Assembly (NCBI GenBank): GCA_036250225.1
Contig: JAPZLL010000002.1
Location: 806,001 to 870,000 of the forward strand
DNA length: 64,000 bases
Reading direction: 5' to 3'
Source: Cercophora sp. LCS_1
Taxonomy: Eukaryota > Ascomycota > Sordariomycetes > Sordariales > Lasiosphaeriaceae
Below are positions 1 through 11,042 of the stretch, piece by piece. Numbering within the stretch: the stretch's first letter is position 1; each line of letters opens with the position of its first letter. The notes beneath the pieces were generated by a model, which was not told the origin of the DNA, made no database searches, and saw nothing but the letters and a program-made list of their open reading frames with translations. The position numbers and the translations under genes are program-made.

Positions 1-933
1 TCGTGAAAAACCACTCATGAGGTGATGGGAGATTGGCCGGCACTCCTTTTTTTGAACTTTGGTCACTTTTCGGAAAGACAGGGGCGCACTGGGTTGGAAT
101 CTTGTACAATTTGATACATTAACAGGAGAGATCAGTTCATGGCCGTACTTTTTTCGCCCGGTGTTTCGTCTGTCTTTGTGCTGAAGAGGACCTCGAGATA
201 TGAGATTGGGGGAGCTAAAGAGTTGGAGTTGCGGGGGTAGACCAAGAGGGTATGGTGTAAACATGAATTTTCTAGTCATCAACCGAGTCTCTTTTCCCTC
301 GCCTTGATTTCCAGTCTCCGTGGTGTTTGCAACGCTATCGTCATCAGTTATGCTTCCCCAAATGCTGCGACCCCCTTGTTTGCCAATGACCCCCGACTCC
401 TGTAGTCTGCTGTCCCACCTCAAGACCCTTAGCTTGTGTGACAGGCCGCCAAACAAGGCTCATGCATGAACGAGGACTTGGGCGTTCGCAATGCATGACT
501 CAACGGGCTGTACGTATGTTGGGTGTCGAGAACGGGGGTGGTTGGGCCCAGCCATTAGGCTCGTCCTCGGTTCTTTGTCCTCAATGACAGGGGACAAGTG
601 GCCAAATCAAGCGTTGTTTCAGAGAGGGATGAATCAAATAAGTCAAGCTCAGTGAATACCTCAGTTGCTTAGTTACTGGAGTAAAGTTTCTATGGGCTGA
701 TCTATGCATAGGGTTTATTTGTTACCGAGTGGTATTATTGGGAAGATATATACACAAGTTTTCTCCCGATGGCTTTTGGGTTGCAAATGTTGTTTTTTTG
801 GACAAATACTTATACAATGCAGTGGTGTGGTGTGATGGTTGTCCTGTCTTCCAACCCATTCGTAAGGTCTTCATCAACATCATAATACAAATACAATGGC
901 TTTACTACAAGGTTTCGTTCCGTTGACAGATTT
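1..933. other. Intergenic / 3' flank of hsp78
   Basis: No convincing coding region is visible; open frames are short and lack recognisable protein character. The right-hand part probably carries the 3' UTR of the leftward hsp78 gene. No tRNA, repeat or transposon signature was seen. Confidence 0.5.
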
Positions 934-3390
934 TCACTTTTCGGCTGCTCCCGGGACGGCGGGTGTTGTTGCGCTCACCGTTAGACCTGTCTTGTCGGCG
1001 TTGATTTCCACCGAGGCCAAATCGCCCGTCTTGATCTCTCCGCGAATGATCTTGTCGGCGAGGTTGTTGCCAATCTCGGTGGTGATTAGGCGGTTGAGGG
1101 GACGGGCGCCGAACTTGGGATCATATCCCCTCTCGGCTAGCCATGCTCGGACGTGACCGGGAACTTCGAGGCTGATACGTCGGTCCTCGAGTCGGGTCTG
1201 GAGTTCCCGAAGGCGGATATCGACAATGTCCCTGAGCGCTTTGAGGGACAGCCGTTTGAAGATGATGAACGAGTCGATTCTGTTGAGGAATTCAGGTGGG
1301 TACTGGGAGTTGACTACATCCATGACGGCTTGCTTGACTTCGGGGTGGATATCGCCCTCTGGTGTCTCCTTGTACGGGTGCATCATGTTGTTTCCAACGA
1401 GAATATCGGCCCCGAGGTTCGAAGTGAGGACGATGATGGTGTTTTTGAAGTCTACTTTGTGGCCTTGGGCGTCGGTGAGGTAGCCTTCGTCAAGGACTTG
1501 GAGTAACAAAGCTGAGATGTCGCGGTGGGCTTTCTCGAACTCGTCGAAGAGAAGGACTGCGTATGGCTTGCGTCGGACAGCTTCGGTTAGCTGACCTGCG
1601 TCTTCGTAGCCTACGTAGCCGGATGGGGCACCGATCAGACGGGAGATTGTGTGCTTCTCTTGGAACTCGCTCATATCAAAGCGCTATGAGGCTTGTTAGT
1701 GTCTGGCAGCCTACAATGGGGAAGTGTATCAACTTACAACAACAGCAGACTCGGTTGAGAATAAGAAGCCTGCAAGCTTCTTGCACAATTCCGTCTTACC
1801 GACACCCGTTGGACCAAGGAAGAAGAATGATGCGGTAGGTCGGTTCTCGCCGCTAAGTCCCGCCCTCTGCATCCTCACCGCATCGGCGACAGCCTTCAGG
1901 GCCTCGTCCTGGCCGCGAACAGATCCTCGCAGGATATCTTCCATGTGGATCAACCTCTCCATATGGCCACTCGTTAGCTTGTTGACTGGAATACCGGTCA
2001 CACGAGACACCACATTGGCGATGTCATCCGCGGTCACCGAGTCATGGATTAGGGTGCCGTCCGATTCTGATTTGTCCTCCTCCTTTGGAAGCTGCCGCTC
2101 GAGATTGGGGATAACACCAAACCTGAGCTCAGATGCTTTCCCAAAGTTGCCTACTCGCTGGGCTTGGTCGAGTTCGATGCGGGCTTTGTCGAGGTCGGCC
2201 TGAATTTTCTTGATGTTGTCGATTTTCTCCTTTTCCTTCTCCCATTTTTCCGTCAAGCCCCTGACTTCTTCCTCGTACTTTTTGAGGTCCGCTTCGAGTT
2301 TCTCTCTCCGTTCCCGACTCGCCACATCTTTCTCTTTTCGTAGACTCTCCAGCTCGATTTGGATCGTCATGATCTTTTGGTCGAGATGCATGATGTCGTC
2401 TGGTTTGCTTTCTTGCTGTAGACGCAAAGAGCTGGCCGCTTCATCCATCAAATCGATGGCCTTGTCAGGAAGAAAACGATCTGTGATATACCGATTCGAG
2501 TATGTGGCAGCGGCTACAAGGGCCCCGTCGGTGATCCGGACCCCATGGTGAACTTCGTACTTCTCCTTGATACCGCGCAGAATGCTGATCGTGTCTTGAA
2601 CGGACGGCTCGCTGACAATAATGGGCTGGAATCGTCGGGCCAAAGCAACGTCTTTCTCGATCTGACGGTACTCGGCCATTGTCGTGGCACCACAGCACTG
2701 GAGCTCGCCCCTTGCCAAGGCGGGTTTGAGAAGATTGGAAGCATCGATGGATCCCTCCGCCTTCCCAAGCCCGAGAAGCGTATGCAGCTCGTCAATGAAG
2801 AGAATTACCTCTCCATTTGCTTGCTGGACTTCGGTCAAGACCTTTTTCAGCCGCTCCTCAAAGTCGCCCCTGAACTTTGCGCCAGCAATCAGAGATCCGA
2901 GATCAAGGCTAATCACCCTCTTGTTCTTGATACTCTCCGGGACGGCGCCTTTGACAATTTCGAGGGCCAGCCCCTCCAAAATTGCCGTCTTGCCAACGCC
3001 TGCATTTCCGATGAGCACCGGATTGTTCTTTGTCCTGCGCGACAGTATTTGGATCGTGCGTTGAATCTCAGAGCTTCTGCCGATGACGGGGTCTAGTTTC
3101 CCTTCTCTTGCTCGTGCCGTCAGATCGATTCCGAACTGTTCCAGCGCCGGTTTCTCTTCCTCCCCTCCCATGTTCATCCGATGGGTCCCTCCTGGGGGGT
3201 GTGGTCTGCCATTTGCGTATGCTCGAGCCGAAACTGTTGGGAGAAGGCGTAAAGAATTCGCAAATGCCGTCGTTCTCAGCACTGGCCCGGTCAATGGCTG
3301 GGCTAGATGTCGTGGTGTCAAGGCATTGCCCCTCGCTGCCGCTGCTATGCGCCTCGAGGCGGCGGTGACGAGTCGTGTTCTAACTTGCAT
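934..3390 (-). CDS. hsp78: Mitochondrial Hsp78 (ClpB/Hsp104-family disaggregase)
   Basis: Hexameric AAA+ disaggregase of the mitochondrial matrix that works with mitochondrial Hsp70 to resolubilise heat-damaged proteins. Two exons, 3390..1738 and 1683..934, joined across a 54-nt GT-AG intron, give 800 aa, close to the roughly 810 aa of yeast Hsp78. The first ~58 residues are Arg/Ala-rich and nearly free of acidic residues, as expected for a matrix presequence, and the ClpB N-domain is absent, as in Hsp78. AAA1 has Walker A GNAGVGKT (about 128-135) and Walker B ILFIDELH (about 196-203). A charged coiled-coil middle domain follows (about 330-460). AAA2 has GPTGVGKT (526-533) and LLFDEFEKAH (D598/E599). 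The intron falls just before the conserved RFDMSEFQEKH block. The gene looks intact. Identity is secure; the exact transcript ends are unknown. Confidence 0.96.
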
Positions 3391-4545
3391 TTATGGCTAT
3401 TTGGGTTTCGTGTTTACCAATGATAGAACCTTCATAGTTCAACGGGTTTCTCTTTCAAAGAGACAGGTCAGGAGAGGGGGTGATGGGCTTGCAAACTTTA
3501 AAGCTGCTTGAGTGGGATGCTTTCGAAAGCTCTCGCAGCTTCCAGCTTCCGCCGTCTCATCGGTGCGTATGCCAAGCCTTTGGCGCCGTGGTCCCGACGG
3601 TACCCACCATGCCCCATAAAATTTCCGTCCTTCAAAAGCTTCGCAAGATGTCTGTCTTCTTCTCCCAAATCTTTTCTCCGCAAGTTCCTCAATGAACAGC
3701 GATGACCGCGCGATGGTGAGTCAAAATCTTCTTTCACCCGTATCGACTCTCATATGATGATCTATATTGGTCCGTGTTACCAAGCAGCTTAAGACCCTGC
3801 AAATGACGACGAAAACCAGCATTCGTGCGACTCTGACTTTCTTGAACTCAACTTTTTTCTGAATTGCAGTCTCAAGGGAACAACTTTGCTAACTTGCATT
3901 CCTCAGACAGACATTGGCACTCCCGTACTTGTCGAGAATTCGGTTGACGGCAGGCTTAGATTGGTGTCATGGCAACTCCTGGTGGTCCTCGATGTCTTGG
4001 GAAGTTGGGAGTACGGCGGTTGACCAGGTGGCTGAAGGTAGGTCCAACAGTATCGCCAGACTCTCTGTGCTCCTCAACCCTAGGAGGCCTGCGTAAACTG
4101 CAGTTCAGAAAACTGAGACGTAGATCCCGTAGCATACACTCTCAGAACTGCTCCTTCATGCTCCTCAGTTTGCCTGTTCAATTCGATCAGTGAGTGACAA
4201 CGCCTTAATGCTGTCGACCAGTCATACACCAGCTTGTTGCTGGAGCTGGAGCTGGAGCATCCGTAGGAAAGTCCGTCATGGAAACTTGTTCTGCATCGCC
4301 ATCTAATCCGGTGGTGGCTCGCTTCAGGCGCAGGCTGCTCCACAAAAGCCCGTGGTTTGCCCAATCAATGCGCCTACTGTGACAAGTCTCCCAACGACGC
4401 GACAACCTAAGAACATCGCATCCACCACCTTAAACTTTGCGATACGACGCGGTAAGCACACGCGTCCACTCACCTTTCTACCCCTATACGATTCGCCTCT
4501 CTATAAAGATCCATTTTGGATCTCCGAAGCTGCAGCATACCCAAA
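3391..4545. other. Intergenic between hsp78 and psf1 (divergent promoters)
   Basis: This is the shared upstream region of leftward hsp78 and rightward psf1. A two-unit heat-shock-element-like motif GAAnnTTC lies at 3426-3433, very close to the hsp78 start, so its function is doubtful. A perfect 12-bp palindrome GCTTTCGAAAGC is at 3519-3530. Strong splice-like signals (ATG followed by GTGAGT near 3716, and CAG acceptors near 3868 and 3906) suggest an unannotated spliced transcript that I could not resolve into a known protein. Confidence 0.4.
3517..3705 (+). CDS. Possible small presequence-like ORF (62 aa), unrecognised
   Basis: An ATG-initiated frame of 62 codons whose product starts MLSKALAASSFRRLIG and stays rich in Arg, Ser and Leu with almost no acidic residues, which is the composition of a mitochondrial targeting peptide. 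It may be the first exon of a small spliced mitochondrial protein, because GTGCGT and GTGAGT donor-like sites lie in and just after it. It lies 5' to 5' with hsp78. I do not recognise a family, and the frame may be chance. Confidence 0.2.
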   Translation: MLSKALAASSFRRLIGAYAKPLAPWSRRYPPCPIKFPSFKSFARCLSSSPKSFLRKFLNEQR

Positions 4546-5311
4546 ATGCCTATGTACGGAGATTTGGGCAACAAGCTGGTTTGTGTGTCCCTCACTCGTA
4601 TGGACTCCTCACTCACACCTCCAAGGTCCAGCACGCCAAAAGAACACAAAATCTTACCCATCTCCCGGCGTACCAAACCGAACTTGTTCGCTCGGTAGCT
4701 CGCGAGGTGCGAGATTTGGACCGGGATGTAGCAAATTTGCTCGAGCCCTTCAATGGGTCATTTGACCCATCTACAGAACAAGCCACGGCGTGCACGCTCC
4801 TGGTCAACCATCTTTCAATGCGAAGAAATAAACGTTGCCTTCTGGCCTACCACCGGACACGCACTGACAAGCTAGAGGAGCTCGTCTGGAATGGCTCCGA
4901 CATCGTGGACCTGTCCGCCCAGCAAGCGACGACTGCGAACGGCACAACTACTACCGACAGCAGCACAAGCACGCTCAGCCCACAAGAAGAGGACTACATG
5001 AGGCAGTATAGTGACCTTCTTGCGGCGTACAAGGGCCACTGGACAGACATCGACCTGACGGGTAGCCTCGAGCCTCCCCGGGACCTGTTCATCGACGTCC
5101 GCGTGCTGAAGGATGCGGGGGAGATACAGACAGAATATGGGTAGGCCACTCGCGGATCTTTCCCACCGGGCCTTAGCGCTTTCAGGGCTGTGTTACCGCT
5201 GCTAACCAATCGATCAGGGCTATTAATCTGACGAAGAATAGCCAGTTTTATGTGCGGCAGGGTGATGTGGAACGCTTGATCGCGCAAGGATATCTCCAAA
5301 AGCTAGGATGA
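4546..5311 (+). CDS. psf1: GINS complex subunit Psf1
   Basis: Psf1 is one of four GINS subunits; with Cdc45 and Mcm2-7 it forms the CMG replicative helicase in the nucleus. Three exons, 4546..4578, 4626..5140 and 5218..5311, encode 213 aa, a normal length for Psf1. The start MPMYGDLGNKL, the helical segment CTLLVNHLSMRRNKRCLLAY, and the C-terminal LFIDVRVLKDAGEI ... NSQFYVRQGDVERLI block are family hallmarks. Intron 1 (47 nt) begins GTTTGT, an unusual donor with T at +3. It was chosen because it alone gives NKL-VQHAKRTQ in frame with an AAG acceptor. Intron 2 (77 nt) begins GTAGGC. A TATAAAG sequence lies at about 4502-4508, but it is so close to the ATG that it may not be the core promoter. 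Confidence 0.93.
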
Positions 5312-6757
5312 GGTGACCCCGTGAGGGGGAGCATCTGAACGATTGGGCAGCGGGACGGAAGGGTCGGTGCCCCTACCCGTTGCGTCGACACCACCCCGCT
5401 CGTGCTGCGGCCCGCGACACGTTATGATTGCGACAGAAACAAGCGTTTGTGGCAATTCCTGGCCATTGTAAAGCTCAAGACCCGTTGAACAAGAGGCAGC
5501 AATTGTTCGACAGGGGTACGATACCCGGGGCGTTGACGAGACTTTTCACCACAATGACGGCAAAAGGCGTGTTTCCGATCAGGTCTCACAAAGTCCATTT
5601 GAAGAGCACAAACGACAAGGGAAACGGAGACTTAGAGCTGTCGACAGACCATGAAGGGTGACAGAGGCGGACTCGTATGAACCAGGGTCCCAAGAGGCAG
5701 GGCCAATGTCTGTTGCATGCGGGAAGAAGCATTGGAAGAATAGAGACAAGCACGCGGGCGGAAAACCCCGTGCTCAGCGGCTGTTGAAGGCGCGGGGAAT
5801 CTGACACCTGCAGAAGCGTCGCCTCAGCTCACATGGCCAATGAAAATTTTCAGACCAAGCGGCGAATCCTAACAGTGTGCGACACGGTGTTAGTTCTTCA
5901 AGCACGCTCGATGAGCCCAAGCTCGCGGTGCTCTCACGACTCGCATCGTTTATATTTGCTCTGAAATTTTGCCTTTTACTTCACTTCTCGACAATATTTG
6001 ACTCTGTTTCTATAGAATACAGAGCGGACCCACCCAAGACGGTATTTGGCGGCCCATTGAAAGGCTCAACCGTTGTGAAGGCGGGAGCTCGGCACCTCGG
6101 CGAGGCTTGGAGCTGACCCCCACCGACAACGTCCAAAACCAATTCGCACTGGGCCAGCATCACCCTATCCGAGCTCATTGCATCATGCATCATATGCCCC
6201 ACCAGCGGTCCAGAACCTCCCGTGTAAGTCACAAGCAGGATGAAATCCGCCTGCGGGCCCCATCCGAATTGCGACAGGAGATAGACTACATGATTAGATC
6301 CCGCTTTGGCCGGCAGAATTTTTGCTTGGTCTGCAGTTCAACGCCGAACGGGGACCGTTAGGGCGCTTTTACCTCAAGGCTACTGCTTGCCCGGAAGGTG
6401 GGGCCATCCAACGTTTGCGAAAACCCGCCCCCAGCAAGTTCGCCTTCCAGCAGACCAACTCCCATCCAAACCCAAAAGAAGCGTGTTTTTCCTCTACCGT
6501 TTCTTCTGCCTACACGCGTTTCTCGCACGCGAGTAGCCACAAAACACACAGGCTCTTCCCGCTCGTTCTCTCCTCCAATCGCACCCCTCCCCCGCTATCT
6601 GCCGAACTGCCCCTGGCGGACAGCGAGGTTGTCGTGCTCATCGCGAACCTCGGAGGTTCATGCTGGGTGGGTCCGTGATGCGTCTCCAGTGCTCCCCATT
6701 CTAGAAATTGCGTCTTGAAGCGGTCCCGTCCCTCTGCACTCCTCATAAGTCTGCATC
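5312..6757. other. Intergenic; upstream region of the SulP transporter gene
   Basis: Only short overlapping frames on both strands, none with recognisable protein character. The last ~250 nt are C/T-rich, as in many fungal core promoters and 5' UTRs. Nothing else identified. Confidence 0.5.
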
Positions 6758-9700
6758 ATGTCGTCTCCTGCCTTTGGCTTCTCGCCTTGGAGGAGCCGTT
6801 CCCCTTCCCTCCAGTCCCAGCACTCCGGGCAGCCGGACAGCCAGGACGACACATCAACCATCATCGCCCCGCAGGCATCTAATACTGAAGCTAAAGCTCT
6901 CTCGTCGTCTGTTAGTTCAGCCACATATAGAGAGCCTATCCGGTCGTTTATCCACGGTACCGTGCGAGAAAACCTAGGTACGTTTTCCCCAGACATACTC
7001 AACTTAGAGGATTCCCTGACATTGACTTGTCTCTTCAGTCCCCGTCGACAGCGTACAGTCGGTTCGCTCAGTTCGCGAGGACACGGCCGAGCTTGCCAGC
7101 TTGTTCCTGGCGGACAAAAAGGACCGTCGCAGCGCATCATTCCTCGCCCGCACACGGCCCAGCTCATCACAGCTACGACCAGACCCCACTGGCTTACCAG
7201 ATGAGTCCGCTGTCGCCGATCCAGGCCCCTCAAGGTCTTCTGAGACTATAGAGGAAGTGTCGGAGCCTTCATCGCCGGAAACCGTCATCGAAGATCCGTT
7301 AGAAGGTCCCTCAATGCTCACCTCGCTTCTCAGGAGGTCACCGCCCGACCAGAGTTATCTCTCAGTGCCGACCAAGGCGGATCAAGTGCGAGAGGAGCAC
7401 GTCTTGGACGAAAGCGAGGACGACCGCTCCTTTTCAGACAGGCCCGTTACTCCCGGGAGATCACCATTCCGTGAAGATGCTGCAGGCGCACTCACCGACA
7501 CTGCGCCGTTGCTTTTAGTCTCGTCCCACCAAAGCTACGGGGCTCGCAATGGGAGAATACAGCACCATACTGACCTCGAAGGTCAAAAGACTGCGGCCCC
7601 TCGTCGGTCATGGCTGTCTCGGACCGCCCAATCTGTTCGCCAGACTAAAGAGCACGCTGTGGACTTCATACGAGTAGCCCGAGATCCCAAATGCTGGGAC
7701 CGCCGGGCCCTCTGGCACAACTTGGTTGTCACTCCAGTATCAAGCTTGCCTGCCGTCATTGTCGGGCTGCTACTCAACATCCTCGATGCACTATCCTATG
7801 GTGAGAATAATTACCTGCTTGCCAAGGTGAACACATGTAACTTACATGGACAACAGGCATGATCTTGTTCCCCTTGGGTAGTCCCATCTTTTCACATCTT
7901 GGCTCTGCCGGAATATCAATCTTTTACGTTAGCACGATAATCTCCCAATTGACATTCTCATGGGGGAGTATATTCAGGGGTGGTGTTGGGTCGGAATTGG
8001 TAGGTGGTCCCCTCCGTTGAGGCCCAAACGGTGCTGACAAGTTGTAGATCGAAGTCGTTCCTTTTTTCCACAGCATGGCCTTCACAATCACCGACCTGGT
8101 GGGCGAAGATAACCCGGATGCCGTCATTGCCACCACGATTACCTCGTATGCGCTGAGCTCCATGCTCACTGGTGCTGTGTTCTACCTGATGGGCAAGTTT
8201 AAATTTGGCTACATCGTCGGCTTCATTCCACGCCACATCCTCATCGGTTGCATCGGTGGTGTTGGGTGGTTTCTCGTCGCGACCGGGTTTGAAGTAACGG
8301 CGCGAATGAGCGGGAGCCTCGAATACGATCTCGACACCCTCAAGAACTTGTTCCAACCCGATACTGTTCTCTTGTGGAGCATTCCTCTGGCGCTGGCCAT
8401 AATCCTCTTTTACGGGCAGACGAAAGTTGCCTCCAAGTTTTTTCTCCCGCTCTATATTGTTGCGATACCCCTGTTGTTTTATTTCTTTACATTTACTACT
8501 GGAACACTTGACGCGGATATCTTGCGGGACCAAGGTTGGATCTTTGAGGGTCCTCCGGCCGGAGAGCCCTGGTGGTATTTCTACACACTATACAGTAAGT
8601 CACCAACTGCATTAGCGGCGAGGAAGACCGTTGGTGCTGATCAACGGCGTAGAATTCCACCTCGTCGACTGGGGGGCCATTATTCAGTGCATCCCGGCCA
8701 TGCTTGCACTAACATTCTTCGGCATCCTGCATGTTCCTATCAACGTGCCAGCCCTTGCGCTCAACACCGGAGAGGACCACGCCAACCTTGACCACGAGCT
8801 GAAACTCCATGGGTACTCAAACTTCCTCTCCGGCTGTGCTGGCAGTATCCAGAACTATCTTGTCTACGCCAACACGCTGTTCTTCATGCGCTCCGGAGGC
8901 GACTCGCGGCTTGCGGGCGTGGAGCTAGCTGCGCTCACCTTTTTCGTCATGACAATTGGGCCTTCTCTGATCGGGTTTATTCCCGTGATGATGGTTGGCG
9001 TTCTCATCTTCGACCTTGGATTCGAGTTGCTCATCGAAGCGGTGTGGCACCCAAGGAAGAAACTCAAGCTCCTGGAGTACCTCACGGTCATTGCTATTGT
9101 GCTTATCATGGGCATCCATGACTTTGTTGTTGGAATAGGTGTAGGCATCCTCCTCGCCTTTATTTCTCTCATCTTCCAGGCATCAAGCGTCTCAGCCGTC
9201 CGAGCTACCTACTCGGGGGAAGTGGCAGGGTCGACAGTCAGGAGAAACCCAACGCAACAACATTACTTGAGGCAAGTGGGTCGGCAAATCAATGTCATGA
9301 AGCTTGCCGGCTACTTGTTCTTCGGCACGATTGTTAGTGTGGAGGACAAGATCAGAAAACTGATCAGCGACGAGGAATTCGACCGCCGCCCTATTCGTTT
9401 TTTGATCCTCGACCTCTGGCAGGTCACGGGTCTCGATTACTCTGCCGGAGAAGTGTTTAACACGATAAGTCGTTTGCTCGACGGCAAGGGAATTGAGCTC
9501 GTCGTTAGCGGAGTTGATCCTGACTGCAATCTCGGCCGCAGTCTTCGTGCTGTTGGGCTGGGCGAGGCAGGCATTGAAGTGAGAATGTTGCCGGAGCTGA
9601 ACTCGGCGCTGGAATACTGTGAAAACGAGCTCCTGAAGACGCTTTATGCCAATCAGGCTGTCGTTCATACCCCGCGAAATGCGTCCACGACCAGCCTCAA

Positions 9701-10280
9701 CGTGCCTCAAGCAGCGTCATTCCCATCACTGGACTTACTGAGTTCATCTCCCCGCCGAACCCATCTCCACGAAGCGGCTCGCAAGTCGCTGGGCAAGATG
9801 GAACAGCAAAAGACATCACGCTGGAGAAGTTTCAAGGAACCGCTCCGACTGATCCTGCAAATCTTCCAGGACGTGAGCGACAAGAACGAAGATTTTTGGT
9901 TCCGCGCTGTCCCGTACTTTGCATGCCGCGAGTATCCCGTTGGGACCGTTCTCTTCCGACGAGGCGAGCGGGCAGACGGATTTTATCTTCTGGAGGCTGG
10001 TATACTGCGTGCCGAGTACGACATGCCACAAGGCTGGCTGTTTGAGAGCATCGTCGCCGGGACAACATGTGGGGAGTTACCCTTCTTCTCGGAAACAAAC
10101 AGGACGGCAACGTGCGTGGTGGAAAGGGACTGCGTGGTCTGGCAGATGGACGTGGAGAGTTGGGAAAGGATGCAACGAGAGGAGCCCGAAGTGGCACAGG
10201 AGTTGCTGCGCATCTCATTGAAGTTGACGAGCGAGCGCATGAGCGTGATTACATCGTACACGTTGACCATGGCTGGGTGA
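6758..10280 (+). CDS. SulP/SLC26-family transporter with STAS and cNMP-binding-like domains (Vsb1/YGR125W-like)
   Basis: Polytopic anion/amino-acid transporter-like protein, probably of the vacuole by analogy with yeast Vsb1 (YGR125W), a SulP-fold protein linked to vacuolar basic amino-acid accumulation. Five exons, 6758..6977, 7039..7800, 7857..7999, 8048..8594 and 8653..10280, encode 1099 aa. A Ser/Pro-rich cytosolic N-terminus of about 300 aa precedes the membrane domain (about 310-735, many hydrophobic helices, with FIPRHILIGCIGGVGWF and the NVPALALNTGED region). A STAS domain follows (about 770-880, LRRPIRFLILDLWQVTGLDYS-like core), then a cyclic-nucleotide-binding-like fold (about 975-1080) with GELPFFSETNRTATC resembling the phosphate-binding cassette. 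Introns are 48-61 nt with clean GT-AG ends. Substrate and ligand are not deducible from sequence; the vacuolar assignment is inference. Confidence 0.9.
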
Positions 10281-10636
10281 TTGCCACGTCAGGTATATCC
10301 TAGTGGCAAGAAGCGAGCATTTGTGCGGCCTGTTGGAATACTTGGACAAAAAGATAGATATACGTTTATATTCATATTCTAGCGAGCGGGTCAGGATGGA
10401 AAAGTAACATGATTTTTAGTACATTGGTTAGAACAGCCCAACCGGCATGGTGACACCTTTGTTTCGCGTGTGCTATTTATTTTGTCGAACCCGCCAATTT
10501 CCTGTGAGACGAAACATTACCGTATCATTCTTGAGGGCTCTTCGGAGGACTGGAAGGTAAAGTAAACCCATGCAATTTCTGTTCACTCCGAGAAGCTTCA
10601 AAACGAGAACTCATGTCATTCATCAACACCCACTTA
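10281..10636. other. Intergenic; 3' flank of transporter gene and 5' flank of tRNA gene
   Basis: No open frame of note. A/T-rich stretches after the stop codon are consistent with a 3' UTR and polyadenylation region. No other feature seen. Confidence 0.5.
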
Positions 10637-10724
10637 GGGCAATTGGTCTAGGGGTATGATTTTCCCTTCGCATTTTGTATAATCTGCATGGGAAAGGCCA
10701 CCGGTTGGAATCCGGTATTGTCCA
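10637..10724 (+). tRNA. tRNA-Ala(CGC) with a 16-nt intron
   Basis: The sequence folds as a cloverleaf. The acceptor stem GGGCAAT pairs with ATTGTCC and includes a G3-U70 wobble, the alanine identity element, followed by A73. The D-arm/A-box is TGGTCTAGGGG. The anticodon stem TTCCC/GGGAA encloses the mature loop TTCGCAT, giving anticodon CGC, with the intron after position 37; the CAT at both intron edges makes the register ambiguous without changing the anticodon. The T-stem ACCGG/CCGGT is perfect, but the T-loop reads TTGGAAT instead of the near-universal TTC at 54-56, so C56 is G. That change breaks the B-box and the G19-C56 tertiary pair. It could be a sequencing error, a decaying copy or a true variant. 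Confidence 0.78.
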
Positions 10725-10768
10725 GTTAACTGCGTATCAGCATCAATTCCACTCATGTGGAATCTCTA

Positions 10769-10777
10769 TTTTTTTTT
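10769..10777 (+). terminator. Possible Pol III terminator (T9) for the tRNA gene
   Basis: A run of nine T residues about 45 nt past the tRNA 3' end is the first strong T-tract downstream and could stop RNA polymerase III. The distance is longer than usual. Confidence 0.4.
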
Positions 10778-11042
10778 ACCACTTTTATAGTGCCGGTTGT
10801 GGTGAACTATCGATCCATCTTCGGTCTGTGTATCCACTGTGACATGCCCCTTTTCAGCGGCAGCATTAGGGTGGAGCCTCAGGTGATCAGCGTGGCTTGA
10901 TTACGAGAGCATCCTGGAGTGTGGGGTTCGGCCTACGCCTTACCCGAACGATAGCCTTCCCTGCTCTGCTGCCTTGGCATCGAACTCTCACTCGCCCACC
11001 CACTCACTCACACGCCGATTCACATTCAACACTATCAAGAGA
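10778..11042. other. Upstream region of the STK19-like gene
   Basis: Spacer between the tRNA gene and the next coding region. An in-frame open stretch upstream of 11043 has no ATG, so translation is taken to start at 11043. Nothing else identified. Confidence 0.45.
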
